64,000 nt of DNA from Aphanomyces cochlioides (GCA_019828595.1 JAHQRK010000013.1:248001-312000); one strand, 5' to 3'; counted from the stretch's first letter, positions 11,894 to 23,204 are shown. Notes: generated by a model not told the origin, from the letters alone. A program made the numbers and translations.

Positions 11894-12720
11894 CAAATTG
11901 ACTCTCAGCAAGAGAGAGATGCCCAAGATTTTGAAACTGAAAATATGGCCAAGCACCAGTCCTTCAATGACCTGCTACGATGCTACACTTGAAGCAGTTG
12001 GTTACTCAAGAGTGGATAAATGGACTAGTTGGCCTAGTGATCTCAACTAATTTAACAAGCGATGACATGCTTTTGCTACAAAGAAGCCCCGGGGATACAG
12101 ACGTAAGCTGAAATGTCCTGGTCGCGGCAATACCCTGTCAAGAAAACTGCAACGTCAACACGATTAGAAGCGACAAAAAAGCTACAGATAAAACCAGAAA
12201 TACAGACACGTGATCTGAGCCAGACGACGAGAATCGCTTGTTTTCTTTACCATAGGCAATCGACGAACTCGGTCTCAACAAGAAACGGCTTTGCTTCAAA
12301 ATTCAAAGATCCTTGTCTTTTGTGGGTAAATTTTGCGCAAAGAACCCGAGCACCCGCCAAAAATTACAGACTCGTTCGAATCGTGGCTTGAGAGGAGATT
12401 CGCGGAGAATGTCAACGATGAGGCAATAATGATTTACCTGGATCAACCATCTGACAGATGGATTCCTTGGTCTGTAGCAAGTTGACAGCCATCGTCGTCT
12501 AGTCGAACAAAATTATCTAATGCCAAGAATTGAGAGCTGAGCGTAGGGCAGAAGTCGGGGTTCTTGCGAGTCCACGCGTTTTCATGTTTTTGAGCGACAG
12601 TCAAAGTGCTCATCGCTCTACTAACCTCATAGTCGAAATTCCAACTGTCCTCAGAACTTCCGGTAATTTATCCGGAGTTCTATTTTTAGACCATCTCGCA
12701 ATTTTGTTGATAGCACGCTG
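11894..12720 (+). CDS. Unresolved spliced coding sequence
   Basis: Two exons join cleanly: one from about 12257 (after a CATAG acceptor; reads AIDELGLNKKRLCFKIQ) to about 12323, then an intron ending TTACAG, then an exon reading DSFESWLERRFAENVNDEA to WIPWS near 12473. I could not extend the chain in phase upstream or downstream, so start, end and family are unknown. It may be a decaying gene. Confidence 0.3.
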
Positions 12721-13328
12721 ATGTGGAGATGGTCGTCTGAAGAAGGCATTGTCCAATATGACTACAAGAATGAAGACTTGTACGCACTGAAGTGCTTATA
12801 TGAAATCTTTGGCTTCCATGTATTTGCTGCGTTTTCCTCTGAAGACGAGTCGACGTCGTTCGTCCTCCGTGGATTGCATGGTTATCTGCTGAGGGAGCCA
12901 GTGATAGCAACATTGCAGATAGGCTGGCCACATGCCAAGATTGTCTCTCTGCCCTCGACGAGTCTGAGAGGGTCAATTACTCCTCGATTTTTCAGTTTCC
13001 CCTTACAACAACAGCTACTATAACAGTAGATTAGGGCCGTTTTACAGAATTGACCTTTTGCAGCTGCCGATCATCTTTGATGGGCTTTTGACTGCTGATA
13101 GTAACATGGAGTATTATCTTTCTTGCCCTTTGGTATGTTGTCCCGGAAGGATCACAAATAGCACACGCTTGGTGCCGTCGAAAAAGAGCCATGCCCACCA
13201 TACCGTTGAGCTAAGAACCAAGACCTCGAAGCCAAAGTCGACGAGAGTGGGATTTGGATACAACCAGTCGCTTGAAGGTACTTGAAGTGACGGTAGACTC
13301 ATTGTATTCGTACTTCCGTCAATTTTAA
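12721..13328. other. Gene-poor stretch with possible gene remnant
   Basis: An ORF at 12721-13023 begins with a short segment (SSEEGIVQYDYKNEDL) that resembles the C-terminus of the DsbA-like protein at 15.8-16.9 kb (SSEVCIVRYGCKNEDL). Nothing else of that gene is visible here, so this is at most a remnant or a chance match. Confidence 0.25.
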
Positions 13329-13573
13329 TTACTTTCTGGCCTCGTCAGCAGCATCGTACTTCTCTTCTGCTTCTTCGAGAGCCTTCTTCAATTGCAAAAC
13401 GTAGCATTCTGTGGAATGGAATCGGAGTTCTCTCTTGTCCATCCATTGAGTTTACTTGGACAATTTCCACACGGCTTGTCCAACATTTTGTCATAGGGAG
13501 TTTGGCTGTAGCGATCATTCAATACTTTCAGACTCGATGGGCGTGGGAGAAGTCGTCGCTGTTTATCGGACAT
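13329..13573 (-). CDS. Tiny protein, MSDKQRRLLPRPSS family
   Basis: Exon 13456..13573, intron 13409..13455 (47 nt), exon 13329..13408; about 65 residues. It begins MSDKQRRLLPRPSSL, has a CGNCPKC cysteine pair after the splice join, and ends in an acidic/basic helix (LKKALEEAEEKYDAADEARK). The same start occurs in two partial copies at 14.8-15.2 kb, and the sequence upstream of the ATG is also shared. No known family; this is the only copy with a convincing 3' exon. Confidence 0.45.
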
Positions 13574-13837
13574 CGTGGTATTCTTAACCTTAATTTGTGA
13601 TGCTGTTGGGATTTGATTTGTAGAATATTAGGTCGGAATCCATAGATTATTCAGAATTAGCATCGGGAATGACAACCAAAGATCTTTTTTTCCTTTCCAG
13701 CGACAGCTGTGCTTTTAACGAGGGCTGAAGTGTGGGACGAAAAATTCGAGCCGCATGAAACTCTGACATGTTCTTATAACGAGGGTTGAAGTGTGAGACC
13801 GTGTTCTTCATTTTGAAATTTGAAAAAAACAACATGG

Positions 13838-14421
13838 AGACGAAGCGCGCCCTATTCTCCCTCCCGAACAAACTTTGGAAGATCTCAAGCTCGACTATCA
13901 TGGAGCATTGCGAGCCCTTCGAACTGAGAAGAACGCTCTTCTAGCTGCTCAAGCAAAACGCACTGGGAAAATGATCACCCCGAATGGAATCTGACGGACG
14001 AGGAATTCATGGCGCTGGAGTAATTGATCCAGATGCGGACCGACCGTTGTCATCAACTTGACCAGCATTGTCAAAATGCTCTCTTACGAATCAAGGAAAA
14101 AGAAGCGACCCCAACAGATCAACAGCAAAACCAGCGTTGCCAAGAAAAAGAATTGTTGATTGACACAGGTATGTCGTTTTTGCATTTGAAAACGATGATT
14201 CACTGGTTAGACCAGCTTTTGAAGCCTTTTGCTAAATTTTGGGAATTCTTGGCCTTGTATGTTCATACAAGCACGAGCAAAACCAAACTTGCCTAGATTT
14301 CGTAGGCAACATTTCGTATGATATTCTCATAGGCGCAGCGGTGGTTGCCTTGTTCCATACCATTTTGAAACACCGTGGAATCTGCTGGAGCGCCCTTTGT
14401 TGCTGCCTTAAGAAAAAATAA
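13838..14421 (+). pseudogene. Broken coiled-coil / tail-anchored protein gene
   Basis: From about 13838 a coiled-coil-like frame (EQTLEDLKLDYHGALRALR, then EKNALLAAQAKR) runs to a frameshift near 13970. It continues in another frame (WNLTDEEFMALE, stop TAA near 14021, then QMRTDRCHQLDQHCQ). A last stretch ending at 14421 encodes a hydrophobic segment (ILIGAAVVALFHTIL) and a Cys/Lys tail, as in tail-anchored proteins. One frameshift and one stop suggest a pseudogene, although unrecognised introns are possible. Confidence 0.35.
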
Positions 14422-14754
14422 AGCCGATTATTTGCTTGTCGACCAAACAAACGCAACAGTCTGCATGTATCTTTTGCGGAAGAGGCAGAAAATTAAGTCC
14501 ACACTTCGATCACCCTTGAGAGACTAGACGGTGCTACCTAAGAAATTCTGGCTCCAATTCACCATACAGTGTCGTTTAGTTTAGCACAATTCAACCAACA
14601 TGAGGTATGTGATGTTCATGCTTGATTATGGAACGCGCGGGAAATGTCCGGGAATCCTGTGTACCCCCACGTCCACAGCGGAGTCTTGTTGTCTGAATGG
14701 AGCGGTGTTCATCGAGATATATTGAGAGCCTTGGATCCACAATTCCCGTTCTTT

Positions 14755-15180
14755 CTCGGCTGTCGTGATGGATTCAGGCCTGATATTCGATAGCAAAGCA
14801 AACAAATCCCAATAGACTTGGATCGAAGAATATGACGATGACAGAAGAGCAGCGACGTCTACTCCCTCGTCCGTCGAGTCTGGAAGAATTGAATGACTAC
14901 TACAGCCAAAAGCGTGACGAACTATGGACAAGCTGTGAATGCACTAGAAGTCGTCCAAGCAAAAATCTATGCACCAATTTTTGCTTGGAAGCTTCTACAA
15001 CTTCTAGTTCATCCACGGCTTGCCCAAAGTTTGTCGCAGTTTGGTTGTAGTTGTCCTCCAATACTTCCAGACTCGACGGACGAGGGAGAAGACGTCGCTG
15101 CTCCTCTGTCATCGCGATATTCTTCAACTGATTGATATCGAATATCGGGTCAGAATCCATCACGACAGTTGGAATTCACA
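14755..15180. repeat. Inverted pair of the tiny-gene 5' sequence
   Basis: On the plus strand from about 14761 and on the minus strand from about 15180, the same ~200-bp sequence appears: GTCGTGATGGATT, then a start reading MTEEQRRLLPRPSSLE. The two arms face each other and nearly touch near 14990, making a large imperfect inverted repeat. The arms diverge in frame toward the centre. They are partial copies of the gene at 13.3-13.6 kb. Confidence 0.6.
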
Positions 15181-15793
15181 TTTCGAGTTGACAGTTTGAG
15201 TTTGCTCGCCTCGATTTATTGTTATGCAAGCTTGCTTGCTCGTACTGCCTTGTCAAGTCTCTTCGATTGCCTCAACCGCTGGTTTGTTTCGTCAGAAAAC
15301 AGAAGTCTATACTTTGTTACTTTTTCATTGAGTAGCAGAGACACAAGTTAGCGCAAAGGTGGCTGAAGCTAAGCCACCTGGTTCTCAATACTGCTGTGCC
15401 TATGAAACATTGATGCGCACGATCTCCATTGAAACATATTTTGTTGGTGGATGTTCCCAAAAATCCAAAAGATTGACAAATTGCTTCGATAGCTGCTCTA
15501 AGCAGCGATACGTCCAGCAAGACTTACATGGAACTGAAGAAACAGATCTGAATAGGGGAGGATCACTGTGAAGTTACAATTTGCCTTGCTGAAAGGATCT
15601 CAGTTGTGGTGCGAGTTTTGTGTGTGCAAATGCATTCGTCGCAGTTTCAGCGGCTCGCCACAATAGATCATAATGACGCTGGAGATCTTCCAATTTCAAA
15701 AATGAAGAACCGTGGCTGTGAGCCCTTACGAATCTTGAGGCCTCACTGTAGCCGAGGCTGGAAGCTTTAGCAACGAAGGTGAATTTTCAAAAT

Positions 15794-16858
15794 TTACTCA
15801 ATCGCCAGCAAGTCTTCGTTCTTGCAGCCATATCGGACGATGCAAACTTCAGACGACGCAGTGCAGCACATTGTCTTTCCATCGGCAAAATCGCATCGCG
15901 TCTGGCCACTGCATGTTGAATCGGACGCGTGGACGTAGACTTTACGATCTGGAAGCATTGCGTGCAGAGCCATGACTAAGTATAAAATCAACTCCCCAAC
16001 TCAAGTTCAACCATATTACCTGGAGCAATGGCTTGTTTGTTGGCTTGCACGAGAGGATCAATTACTTTGAACCTACGCAATCCAGGCATTTAGAAGGCTA
16101 CAGGAGGATTAAAGTCGTACCAGTCGTCAAAGCTCCAACCACTATCAGCGTCGTTGAAATGCACTCCGTTGAGATAAAACATGGGCGTGCCGCTGATGCC
16201 TAGCCAATATATCAGCACTCAACTCAAAGGAGTTTACAAACCATGGGCCAAGGAATAACGAAATAATTGCCGCGTCTTCTCATCCATTTCAGAGCCTGGC
16301 TGCATATGCTTGGTGAACTCAACGACAGATACCGTTGGGAAGGCGGTCGTGGCCCAGCTCGCCAATTGTTTAATAAGCTGAGTTGGCGTCCCATCTTTCG
16401 TCGCGGCGTTGGAGAGTTTGTCTTGGTTGATGTAGATTGTTTCAAGCCATGGAACAAATGAATCAGCGCCGGCTGCATGGACCTAAAAGCCACCGAGTAA
16501 TTACAAGATCAAAATCAAGTTTTCAACGTACCAAAGTTACTGCAGATTGGGCGGCAATAAAGGCATTTCGATGAAATGGAAGGGGGAGGACTTGAAACGT
16601 CAGGCGGAAATCCTTGCCGTGGAATGCATTCCCGAGCTTCTTAAGCGCTGGATACGCCGCTTTGCTGTACGGGCAGAGCTACAAGCCAAGGAGATTATAA
16701 GAGTTCGTCGAGTGGGACGTTCAAACCAAGTCAATAAACACTTCCAAATGGACGGGGGCGTCCTTGCGGCCTTCCTTGAAGGTAAAACCAGGCGTAGTCG
16801 TTGGAATATCCCCAAGCACAGCCAAACTCATGCACAAAACGAGGAGGAACCGCAGCAT
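15794..16858 (-). CDS. Secreted DsbA-like thioredoxin-fold protein
   Basis: Six exons (16727..16858, 16532..16678, 16242..16482, 16121..16199, 16020..16072, 15794..15975) with introns of 41-49 nt; every phase agrees and the product is 277 residues. It has a signal peptide (MLRFLLVLCMSLAVLG), then VFIDLLCPYS, the position of the DsbA/2-hydroxychromene isomerase active site with CPYS rather than CxxC, then a helical insert, and GISGTPMFYLNG with the cis-Pro loop typical of thioredoxin folds. The C-terminal ~50 residues add a Cys-rich module (CSGQTRCDFADGKTMCC). One active-site Cys points to reduced or altered oxidoreductase chemistry; an extracellular or secretory location is inferred from the signal peptide. 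Confidence 0.85.
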
Positions 16859-16859
16859 T

Positions 16860-17709
16860 ATCTAGAAGGTACGCAACCGAAGCTTGTCAATGATAACCTT
16901 CCGTTCGAATAAATCTTCAAAAATACACTGTGTTTTTGTGAATTTACCGTCCAAAAATTCGAATTTGTAGTAGAATTTTGCAAAAATTAAGTCATTTTTG
17001 GGATATTTTTAGAACTTTTACCAATCAAATTGCTTAAAAATGACTTCAACGCCGTTGAAGTCATTTTGAGAAGTTAAGATCTTCCATCGAGTTTGCACTT
17101 TCCACGACTGGCTGAGCATTGCCGATAACTGAAGTAGCTCTGTTAATCTTCCATCTTTGCTGCAGAGAATACTCAGCAAGTTGCAAGAAGGTCATAACTG
17201 AACGAAGTTGGAAACTTTCGAAAAAATTACGTGCCTCTGGCTCGGAAGCTCATCACAAGCTAAAAAGATCTCTGTCGACAAATTTTTGGGCAAAGTTTGG
17301 CACATGAGCATTCACGCCGATTTTGATGTGTACAATAGCGTTGAGAGCAAAAAATGCCACAAAGAGAAAGAGCATGGCGTGAATCGAAGCCAACCAGTGT
17401 CTGCTAAAATCGATCGAAAGATATCTTCTGCAAAACAAAGCCAGAGTGAGGACATGACTAGCTTTGCAATACTCCCATCCGACGCATAGCCGAAACCCCT
17501 TGCAGAAAGGACTACCGGGTATGATTCCGCTATTCCCTTGCCCTTGACTGAACTCCAAGTCAGTCGTTTCTTCGCAAATATTGCATAGTCATGGAGGATG
17601 AGAAAGTTTGATCCTAAACTTCCTGCTTGATTGTGAAACATCGTCTGCAAGTTCATGTGGCAAATATAAAAGCAATCTATTAGGTGATTGATAAACCAGA
17701 GACCAATAT
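16860..17709. other. Intergenic; possible membrane-protein remnant on the minus strand
   Basis: Minus-strand frames between 17253 and 17716 hold a strong hydrophobic segment (AMLFLFVAFFALNAIV) next to other coding-like pieces in different frames. I found no phase-correct chain, so this may be a decayed membrane protein gene. Confidence 0.25.
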
Positions 17710-18948
17710 TTAGCACGCATTACGGGTCTTAACAGGGTTGTAGCCGTAGCCAAAGCAGTTGGCATAGTAGGCCGTCTCGGCCGACCAGTCGGCAAACAAA
17801 CCCTTCAAGCCAAGATCTTGGACGAAAATGTGAATCGCTTGGAAGATGATGCTTTCATCCTTGATGATGTCGTTCACCGTCTGGTAATACCACAAGTCGT
17901 GGTCCTTGTCGGCCATCACACCCGAACGGTCCAACGACCACGAAATGATGTCGAGACCGGCGGCGCGAGCAGCCTTGGCCTGTTCAGATGCCACCAACTT
18001 GCCGTCCTTCACAGCCAACAACGCAAAGAGAGGAGGCGCCCAGATGTTGATGCCTTCCTTCTTGAATTGCGTAAAGTTGGCGGCCGTTGGAGCTTCCGCG
18101 ATGGTGTTCATGCTGTCCAAGTAGACGGCGTTCTTGCCGAACGCAGGTTCGTTCTTGATCACGTACAAGATATCGTCCTTGATGAACGATTGAAGGAAGA
18201 CGCGGGAAGGATCCACGTTGTGCTTCTTGTACGTGTCGACGATCTTTTGGACAAAGTCGTTGCGGGTGAAACCATCGAAAGGCAAAGGCACGACGGCTTC
18301 CTTGGCTTCAGGGGTGTGCATCACGCCCAAGGCTTCGTTCAACTCGATCGAGTCCTCAAGAGTCATCAAGGTACCGCTCGAAGCACCAGCGTACAATTCC
18401 GTGCGGAAACGAGGGGTTCCCTTGACGTAGTCTTCAACCGTCAACGCGTTGGAGTTCTTGCCTTCCATCTTGGCCTTCAACGTCTTGAATTCAGCCAAGG
18501 TGAAGTCGGAAGTGCGGCACAAAGCCGAGGCGGCAGTCTTAGTGGCAGGGTCGTATGGCTTGAAGGGTTGGGTGCACTTGGCAGCCAAGGGTGTCAAGAG
18601 GACGTTGGTGGTGTAGTGCAAGTCGTCTTGTCCGTGGCGGCAGACAAGTTCCTTGTCCTTGGTGAAGGTGACATCGCATTCGATGGTACCAGCACCCAAC
18701 CGAGCGGCGGCCATGGCAGATTCACGCGAATGCTCTGGGAATTGAAGGCAGGCGCCACGGTGGGCAATGGCAAAGCTGTTGGGCTCCATGGGTTGGTCAG
18801 CGCACGATTCAAGCTTCGTCTTGAGGTCGCCATCGGGCAATTGCTCAATGAGGAAATATGGACGAGGGCCCACGGAAATGTGGCCCGTCGGGCCTGGCAA
18901 AGCCGCGACGGTTGCAAAGAGCGCCACCAGAGCAAACGAAATCTTCAT
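17710..18948 (-). CDS. Secreted glycerophosphodiester phosphodiesterase, copy 1
   Basis: An intronless ORF of 412 residues. A signal peptide (MKISFALVALFATVAA) is followed by the GDPD catalytic core: AIAHRGAC, then GAGTIECDVTFTKD and CRHGQDDL, supplying the conserved His, Arg, Glu, Asp and His of the TIM-barrel metal/phosphate site. The family hydrolyses glycerophosphodiesters to glycerol-3-phosphate plus alcohol; secretion suggests external phosphate or glycerol scavenging. An apparently identical copy lies inverted at 20352-21584. The C-terminus here (VKTRNAC) differs from copy 2. The strong codon bias and high local GC produce a long mirror ORF on the other strand, which is not a gene. Confidence 0.95.
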   Translation of the reverse strand: MKISFALVALFATVAALPGPTGHISVGPRPYFLIEQLPDGDLKTKLESCADQPMEPNSFAIAHRGACLQFPEHSRESAMAAARLGAGTIECDVTFTKDKELVCRHGQDDLHYTTNVLLTPLAAKCTQPFKPYDPATKTAASALCRTSDFTLAEFKTLKAKMEGKNSNALTVEDYVKGTPRFRTELYAGASSGTLMTLEDSIELNEALGVMHTPEAKEAVVPLPFDGFTRNDFVQKIVDTYKKHNVDPSRVFLQSFIKDDILYVIKNEPAFGKNAVYLDSMNTIAEAPTAANFTQFKKEGINIWAPPLFALLAVKDGKLVASEQAKAARAAGLDIISWSLDRSGVMADKDHDLWYYQTVNDIIKDESIIFQAIHIFVQDLGLKGLFADWSAETAYYANCFGYGYNPVKTRNAC

Positions 18949-20351
18949 GGCAAATTGAAAAGTGACTCATGCATTCGGCTGTCACCAACATATTCGGACA
19001 GTAGTTAGACATTGTATTGAATATATTTTTGGATTTTTTATATTAATTTTCTGTCATTTCTCTTCTAATTATTTTATATGTGTTTAATTAATGCTTTTAG
19101 TTTTGCATTTTACATGCTACATTTTAGTATGGATTAAAGTATGTCGATTATAAGAAGTATGAAATGGTTGGTAGCTCCAACACTTTCTAGATTCGTAGCC
19201 CAAGATCGAATCAAGCGATTTCTCCGTTGCTTTGCAGTGTATTGGCAAAGATGCTCTCGGCTGCGTATTTATCATGCTGTTTTATAGAATTGCTATTGAA
19301 AAGACCGAGAAATTTAGTTTCTACGGCGGTAATATGGGGTATAAGATGGAAAATCGTGCATTTGGACACTGTGTTTGAATCTATGGCATTACAACCCATG
19401 CAGGATGAGAGCCTCTGGATGCCAACTGATGCATGGCCGCATTTGCACCCGATGCCTCATGTGGAACTTAGACCAGATCGCCAACAAACCATGGCAAATA
19501 AAAGCTCTCTAGCCGCCCAAATCAGCTTTGAGCTAACTAGGGGGCTCGTCCAAGGAGCCTTTCTGGAAGATGTGGAAATGAGATTCAAGAGCTTCGTAAC
19601 CCATTTCTACGGTGAAATGCTGTCGAGTAAGTACTTTTTGGCAATATGATCCAGAACGTACATTCACATCCAGATTTATGTGGAGTTTTGTGTTATCAAT
19701 GATTTTTGCTTTTATTTCGCATTTTCAATACAAATTTCAAGTATAAATTGAAAATATTTTCGTCAAAAGCAATAAGTATGAGCCGAGCCATGCAAAACCA
19801 TGGGTAATGCTGGAGAGTTGGTAATTCCATCGATGACATAGGTATACAATGACATCCAGTGCTTGGCGTGCGAGTTCCTATATCAAAAACTCTCCAAGAA
19901 TGTTCATTCAACACTGGGCACGAGTTATCTCATGGATGGACTGTCGTTGTTTTCTTCCCTCCGCTCCAAAACCAACAGGCACAAAGTGAGTCCATGAGAT
20001 AAAGCAACATGGAGATTCCGATGTTTAGACCCCTGACTGGCAATAACTCAGTAGATAGAGCATGTGTCTGCGGATTGTGCTAGTGGAATTCTGCTGGTAG
20101 TGCGTCAGATTCATTAACTTGGCCAAGTAGAGTTTCCAGCTGGATATACCCGTTTTATATTACTCATTATCGACACTCCAAAAGTGTCACTGGCTAAGTC
20201 ACTAATATTAAAAAAAATAAACACCAAAAATTCCAACTTCGTTATTTAATTAACATTTATTGCAATAAAGTATTGTATTTTTGTATATTAAATTTCATTT
20301 TTGCAGTTTTATTGAGTTAACACTAATGCATAAGTCACTTTTCAATTTGCC
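18949..20351. other. Spacer between the inverted GDPD genes
   Basis: AT-rich spacer. One plus-strand ORF (ATG at 19383, reading MALQPMQDESLWMPTD, ending at 19649 or at a donor GTAAGT near 19627) looks coding but has no recognisable family. A tRNA-like A-box occurs near 20045 without a B-box. The promoters of both GDPD genes face each other across this spacer. Confidence 0.4.
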
Positions 20352-21584
20352 ATGAAGATTTCGTTTGCTCTGGTGGCGCTCTTTGCAACCGTCGCGGCTT
20401 TGCCAGGCCCGACGGGCCACATTTCCGTGGGCCCTCGTCCATATTTCCTCATTGAGCAATTGCCCGATGGCGACCTCAAGACGAAGCTTGAATCGTGCGC
20501 TGACCAACCCATGGAGCCCAACAGCTTTGCCATTGCCCACCGTGGCGCCTGCCTTCAATTCCCAGAGCATTCGCGTGAATCTGCCATGGCCGCCGCTCGG
20601 TTGGGTGCTGGTACCATCGAATGCGATGTCACCTTCACCAAGGACAAGGAACTTGTCTGCCGCCACGGACAAGACGACTTGCACTACACCACCAACGTCC
20701 TCTTGACACCCTTGGCTGCCAAGTGCACCCAACCCTTCAAGCCATACGACCCTGCCACTAAGACTGCCGCCTCGGCTTTGTGCCGCACTTCCGACTTCAC
20801 CTTGGCTGAATTCAAGACGTTGAAGGCCAAGATGGAAGGCAAGAACTCCAACGCGTTGACGGTTGAAGACTACGTCAAGGGAACCCCTCGTTTCCGCACG
20901 GAATTGTACGCTGGTGCTTCGAGCGGTACCTTGATGACTCTTGAGGACTCGATCGAGTTGAACGAAGCCTTGGGCGTGATGCACACCCCTGAAGCCAAGG
21001 AAGCCGTCGTGCCTTTGCCTTTCGATGGTTTCACCCGCAACGACTTTGTCCAAAAGATCGTCGACACGTACAAGAAGCACAACGTGGATCCTTCCCGCGT
21101 CTTCCTTCAATCGTTCATCAAGGACGATATCTTGTACGTGATCAAGAACGAACCTGCGTTCGGCAAGAACGCCGTCTACTTGGACAGCATGAACACCATC
21201 GCGGAAGCTCCAACGGCCGCCAACTTTACGCAATTCAAGAAGGAAGGCATCAACATCTGGGCGCCTCCTCTCTTTGCGTTGTTGGCTGTGAAGGACGGCA
21301 AGTTGGTGGCATCTGAACAGGCCAAGGCTGCTCGCGCCGCCGGTCTCGACATCATTTCGTGGTCGTTGGACCGTTCGGGTGTGATGGCCGACAAGGACCA
21401 CGACTTGTGGTATTACCAGACGGTGAACGACATCATCAAGGATGAAAGCATCATCTTCCAAGCGATTCACATTTTCGTCCAAGATCTTGGCTTGAAGGGT
21501 TTGTTTGCCGACTGGTCGGCCGAGACGGCCTACTATGCCAACTGCTTTGGCTACGGCTACAACCCTGTAAAGTACCAAAAGTAA
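20352..21584 (+). CDS. Secreted glycerophosphodiester phosphodiesterase, copy 2
   Basis: 410 residues, the same protein as copy 1 through NPVK, then ending YQK. Signal peptide, HRGA motif and IECDVTF site as in copy 1. Where I compared the two copies (both ends and an internal ~100-nt block) the nucleotide sequence is identical, including silent positions. Similarity fades quickly on both sides: upstream only about 15 further bases (AATGCATRAGTCAC) remain alike, and downstream the match ends in the last codons. This fits a very recent inverted duplication or gene conversion. The genes are divergently transcribed from a shared ~1.4-kb spacer. Confidence 0.95.
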   Translation: MKISFALVALFATVAALPGPTGHISVGPRPYFLIEQLPDGDLKTKLESCADQPMEPNSFAIAHRGACLQFPEHSRESAMAAARLGAGTIECDVTFTKDKELVCRHGQDDLHYTTNVLLTPLAAKCTQPFKPYDPATKTAASALCRTSDFTLAEFKTLKAKMEGKNSNALTVEDYVKGTPRFRTELYAGASSGTLMTLEDSIELNEALGVMHTPEAKEAVVPLPFDGFTRNDFVQKIVDTYKKHNVDPSRVFLQSFIKDDILYVIKNEPAFGKNAVYLDSMNTIAEAPTAANFTQFKKEGINIWAPPLFALLAVKDGKLVASEQAKAARAAGLDIISWSLDRSGVMADKDHDLWYYQTVNDIIKDESIIFQAIHIFVQDLGLKGLFADWSAETAYYANCFGYGYNPVKYQK

Positions 21585-21603
21585 ACCAAATCTTTTGTCC
21601 ATA

Positions 21604-21640
21604 CTACTCTGGTCCATTAAACTCGCTGCACTGTTTACAC
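21604..21640. repeat. Tc1/mariner terminal inverted repeat, 3' side
   Basis: After a TA at 21602-21603 the element begins CTACTCTGGTCCATTAAAC. It matches the repeat at 30121 (CTACTCCGGTCCAATAAAC) and points inward with respect to the transposase at 21754-23170. Confidence 0.75.
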
Positions 21641-21753
21641 TTGATTAAAGTATACTTTCACAAAATGATTAATCTTGATTTTTGTATGGGATTTTAGAAA
21701 CGAATAAGCTGTTGAGAAAATATAATCATTCATTTCTATTTTATTACAGCTAC

Positions 21754-23170
21754 TTAGACGTGGGAATTAAGGTGCTGAATGGCACGCGTGTAGGCTGATG
21801 GAGAGCACTGAACATTGAAGGAATATAGATCTTCCACAACAATGTCTTTCTTCATATGAGGCAACTTGTAATTGTTGCAACCAGAAATCTCCATTGAGCT
21901 TTCCATCACCTTTTGCAAAGTGAGAAAAGACTTAGCCAGTGTAGACACTGGTAACTCACAAAACGAATCCTGTACAGCAACAATGAGCTCGTCAATTGTA
22001 CGAGCGCTCTTTTGTTGCTGACGGCTTTGAATAGCATTAAATATTCCTAAATCTAACACATTGAAATCTGGACTATGAGCTGGCTGATTTTCTATGCTAA
22101 GATGAGTAAAACCTTCTCGATGTAAGCGCTCCGACGTCACGCAGCCATGAGGGCCTGCATTATCTTGCTGAATCACGACGCCACGCTGGAGGACAGAGCT
22201 TGAGATTTCGCCAGGATAGCTGGAACAACATTTTGCAAGATTGAACCGCTATAGGCGTCGCTGTCGACGCTCTTTGGGACAGTTTCTATCGTCCCACGTG
22301 GTCGATTTTTGCTGCTACGGGCAGCAGGCACATAGGATACAAAGGGCCATATGCCCAACTTCCAGTCAAACAGTACCCGCCGTTGGTGGTCGTACTGCGG
22401 ACGTGTGACAGCGGCCAAAAACATCACTTTCATGATGAAATTCGTAGACTTGGCGGCTCTCAAAGCCAACTCTTCGTCGTCGTAGACATAGACATTTCTC
22501 TTAACCTGAGTTACAAAGAACCACTTCTCGTCGACATGTACCCTATTGTACATGTTGTCAAAGAAGTGGTTTCCTCGTAACCCAGGTCGGAGAAGTCCAA
22601 GAGCAAATCGAAGCCGCTTCTTCTTGTTTTCTTCGGAAAGGAGTGGCTTCAGTCGACTTAAGCGGGATTTGAGTCTTCTCTCTTCCTTCATGTGACGCAG
22701 AATAGTTCTCTTCGGAAGTCCACTGCAAGCGGCAAGCGTTCGGAGGGTTTGGCGGTCTTCGTGCTTCACTGCCTTGATCGTTTCTTCAATCGTATCTGGC
22801 GTTCGCATTCGTGGCTTACCAGAGTTTCCTAAATTAAGTAACCTCTTAAATTTAATACTTGTAAAATTTGATATAAATTGTAAAAACATAAAATTTGACA
22901 GTACATACCTCGCTTTTTGGATGCAATGTCGGCGGCCTTGTCGCCGCGCATGATAGAGCGCTTGGCGCGAGCCCAGAGACGGGATATGGTCGTTCGATGG
23001 CACTTGAACTGCTCAGCGACCTTTGACACTGCTCCATAGGGGAGCTTGCCGTCAACCATGGCTCTCAGGAGCAATTCGTAGGCTCCACGGCGCTCATCCA
23101 TCGAGAGCTCTCTGTGAGCTCGTGCATGGCTTGAGGCCATTGTAATCGAGTCGAGACTAGTTTGAGCCAT
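21754..23170 (-). pseudogene. Tc1/mariner transposase (plant-type MLE), frameshifted
   Basis: The ATG at 23170 (MAQTSLDSITMASSH) starts an N-terminal HTH region (YGAVSKVAEQFKCHRTTISR). An intron of about 90 nt (about 22829-22910) joins to GNSGKPRMRTPDTIEETIK. The catalytic residues follow: VHVDEKWF, IQQDNAGPH and SPDFNVLDLG, a DDD-type triad as in plant mariner-like elements. A 1-nt frameshift near 22170-22180 separates the first catalytic Asp block from the second. The 5' end of the element, including its terminal repeat, now lies at 30121-30358 because of an inversion. Confidence 0.8.
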
Positions 23171-23204
23171 TGAGAAGATGTTGGCGGTGCTGTTGGCTTG
23201 CTTA

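Noticed and set aside
17818..19008. 396-residue plus-strand ORF opposite GDPD copy 1
   Set aside because: Mirror frame created by strong third-position GC bias of the GDPD gene; low-complexity Val/Gly/Arg/His composition and no domain.
20040..20130. tRNA-like A-box (AACTCAGTAGATAGAGC)
   Set aside because: No B-box, no cloverleaf; at most a worn tRNA-derived repeat.
20295..21617. 440-residue minus-strand ORF opposite GDPD copy 2
   Set aside because: Same mirror effect as for copy 1; it exists because the two genes are identical.
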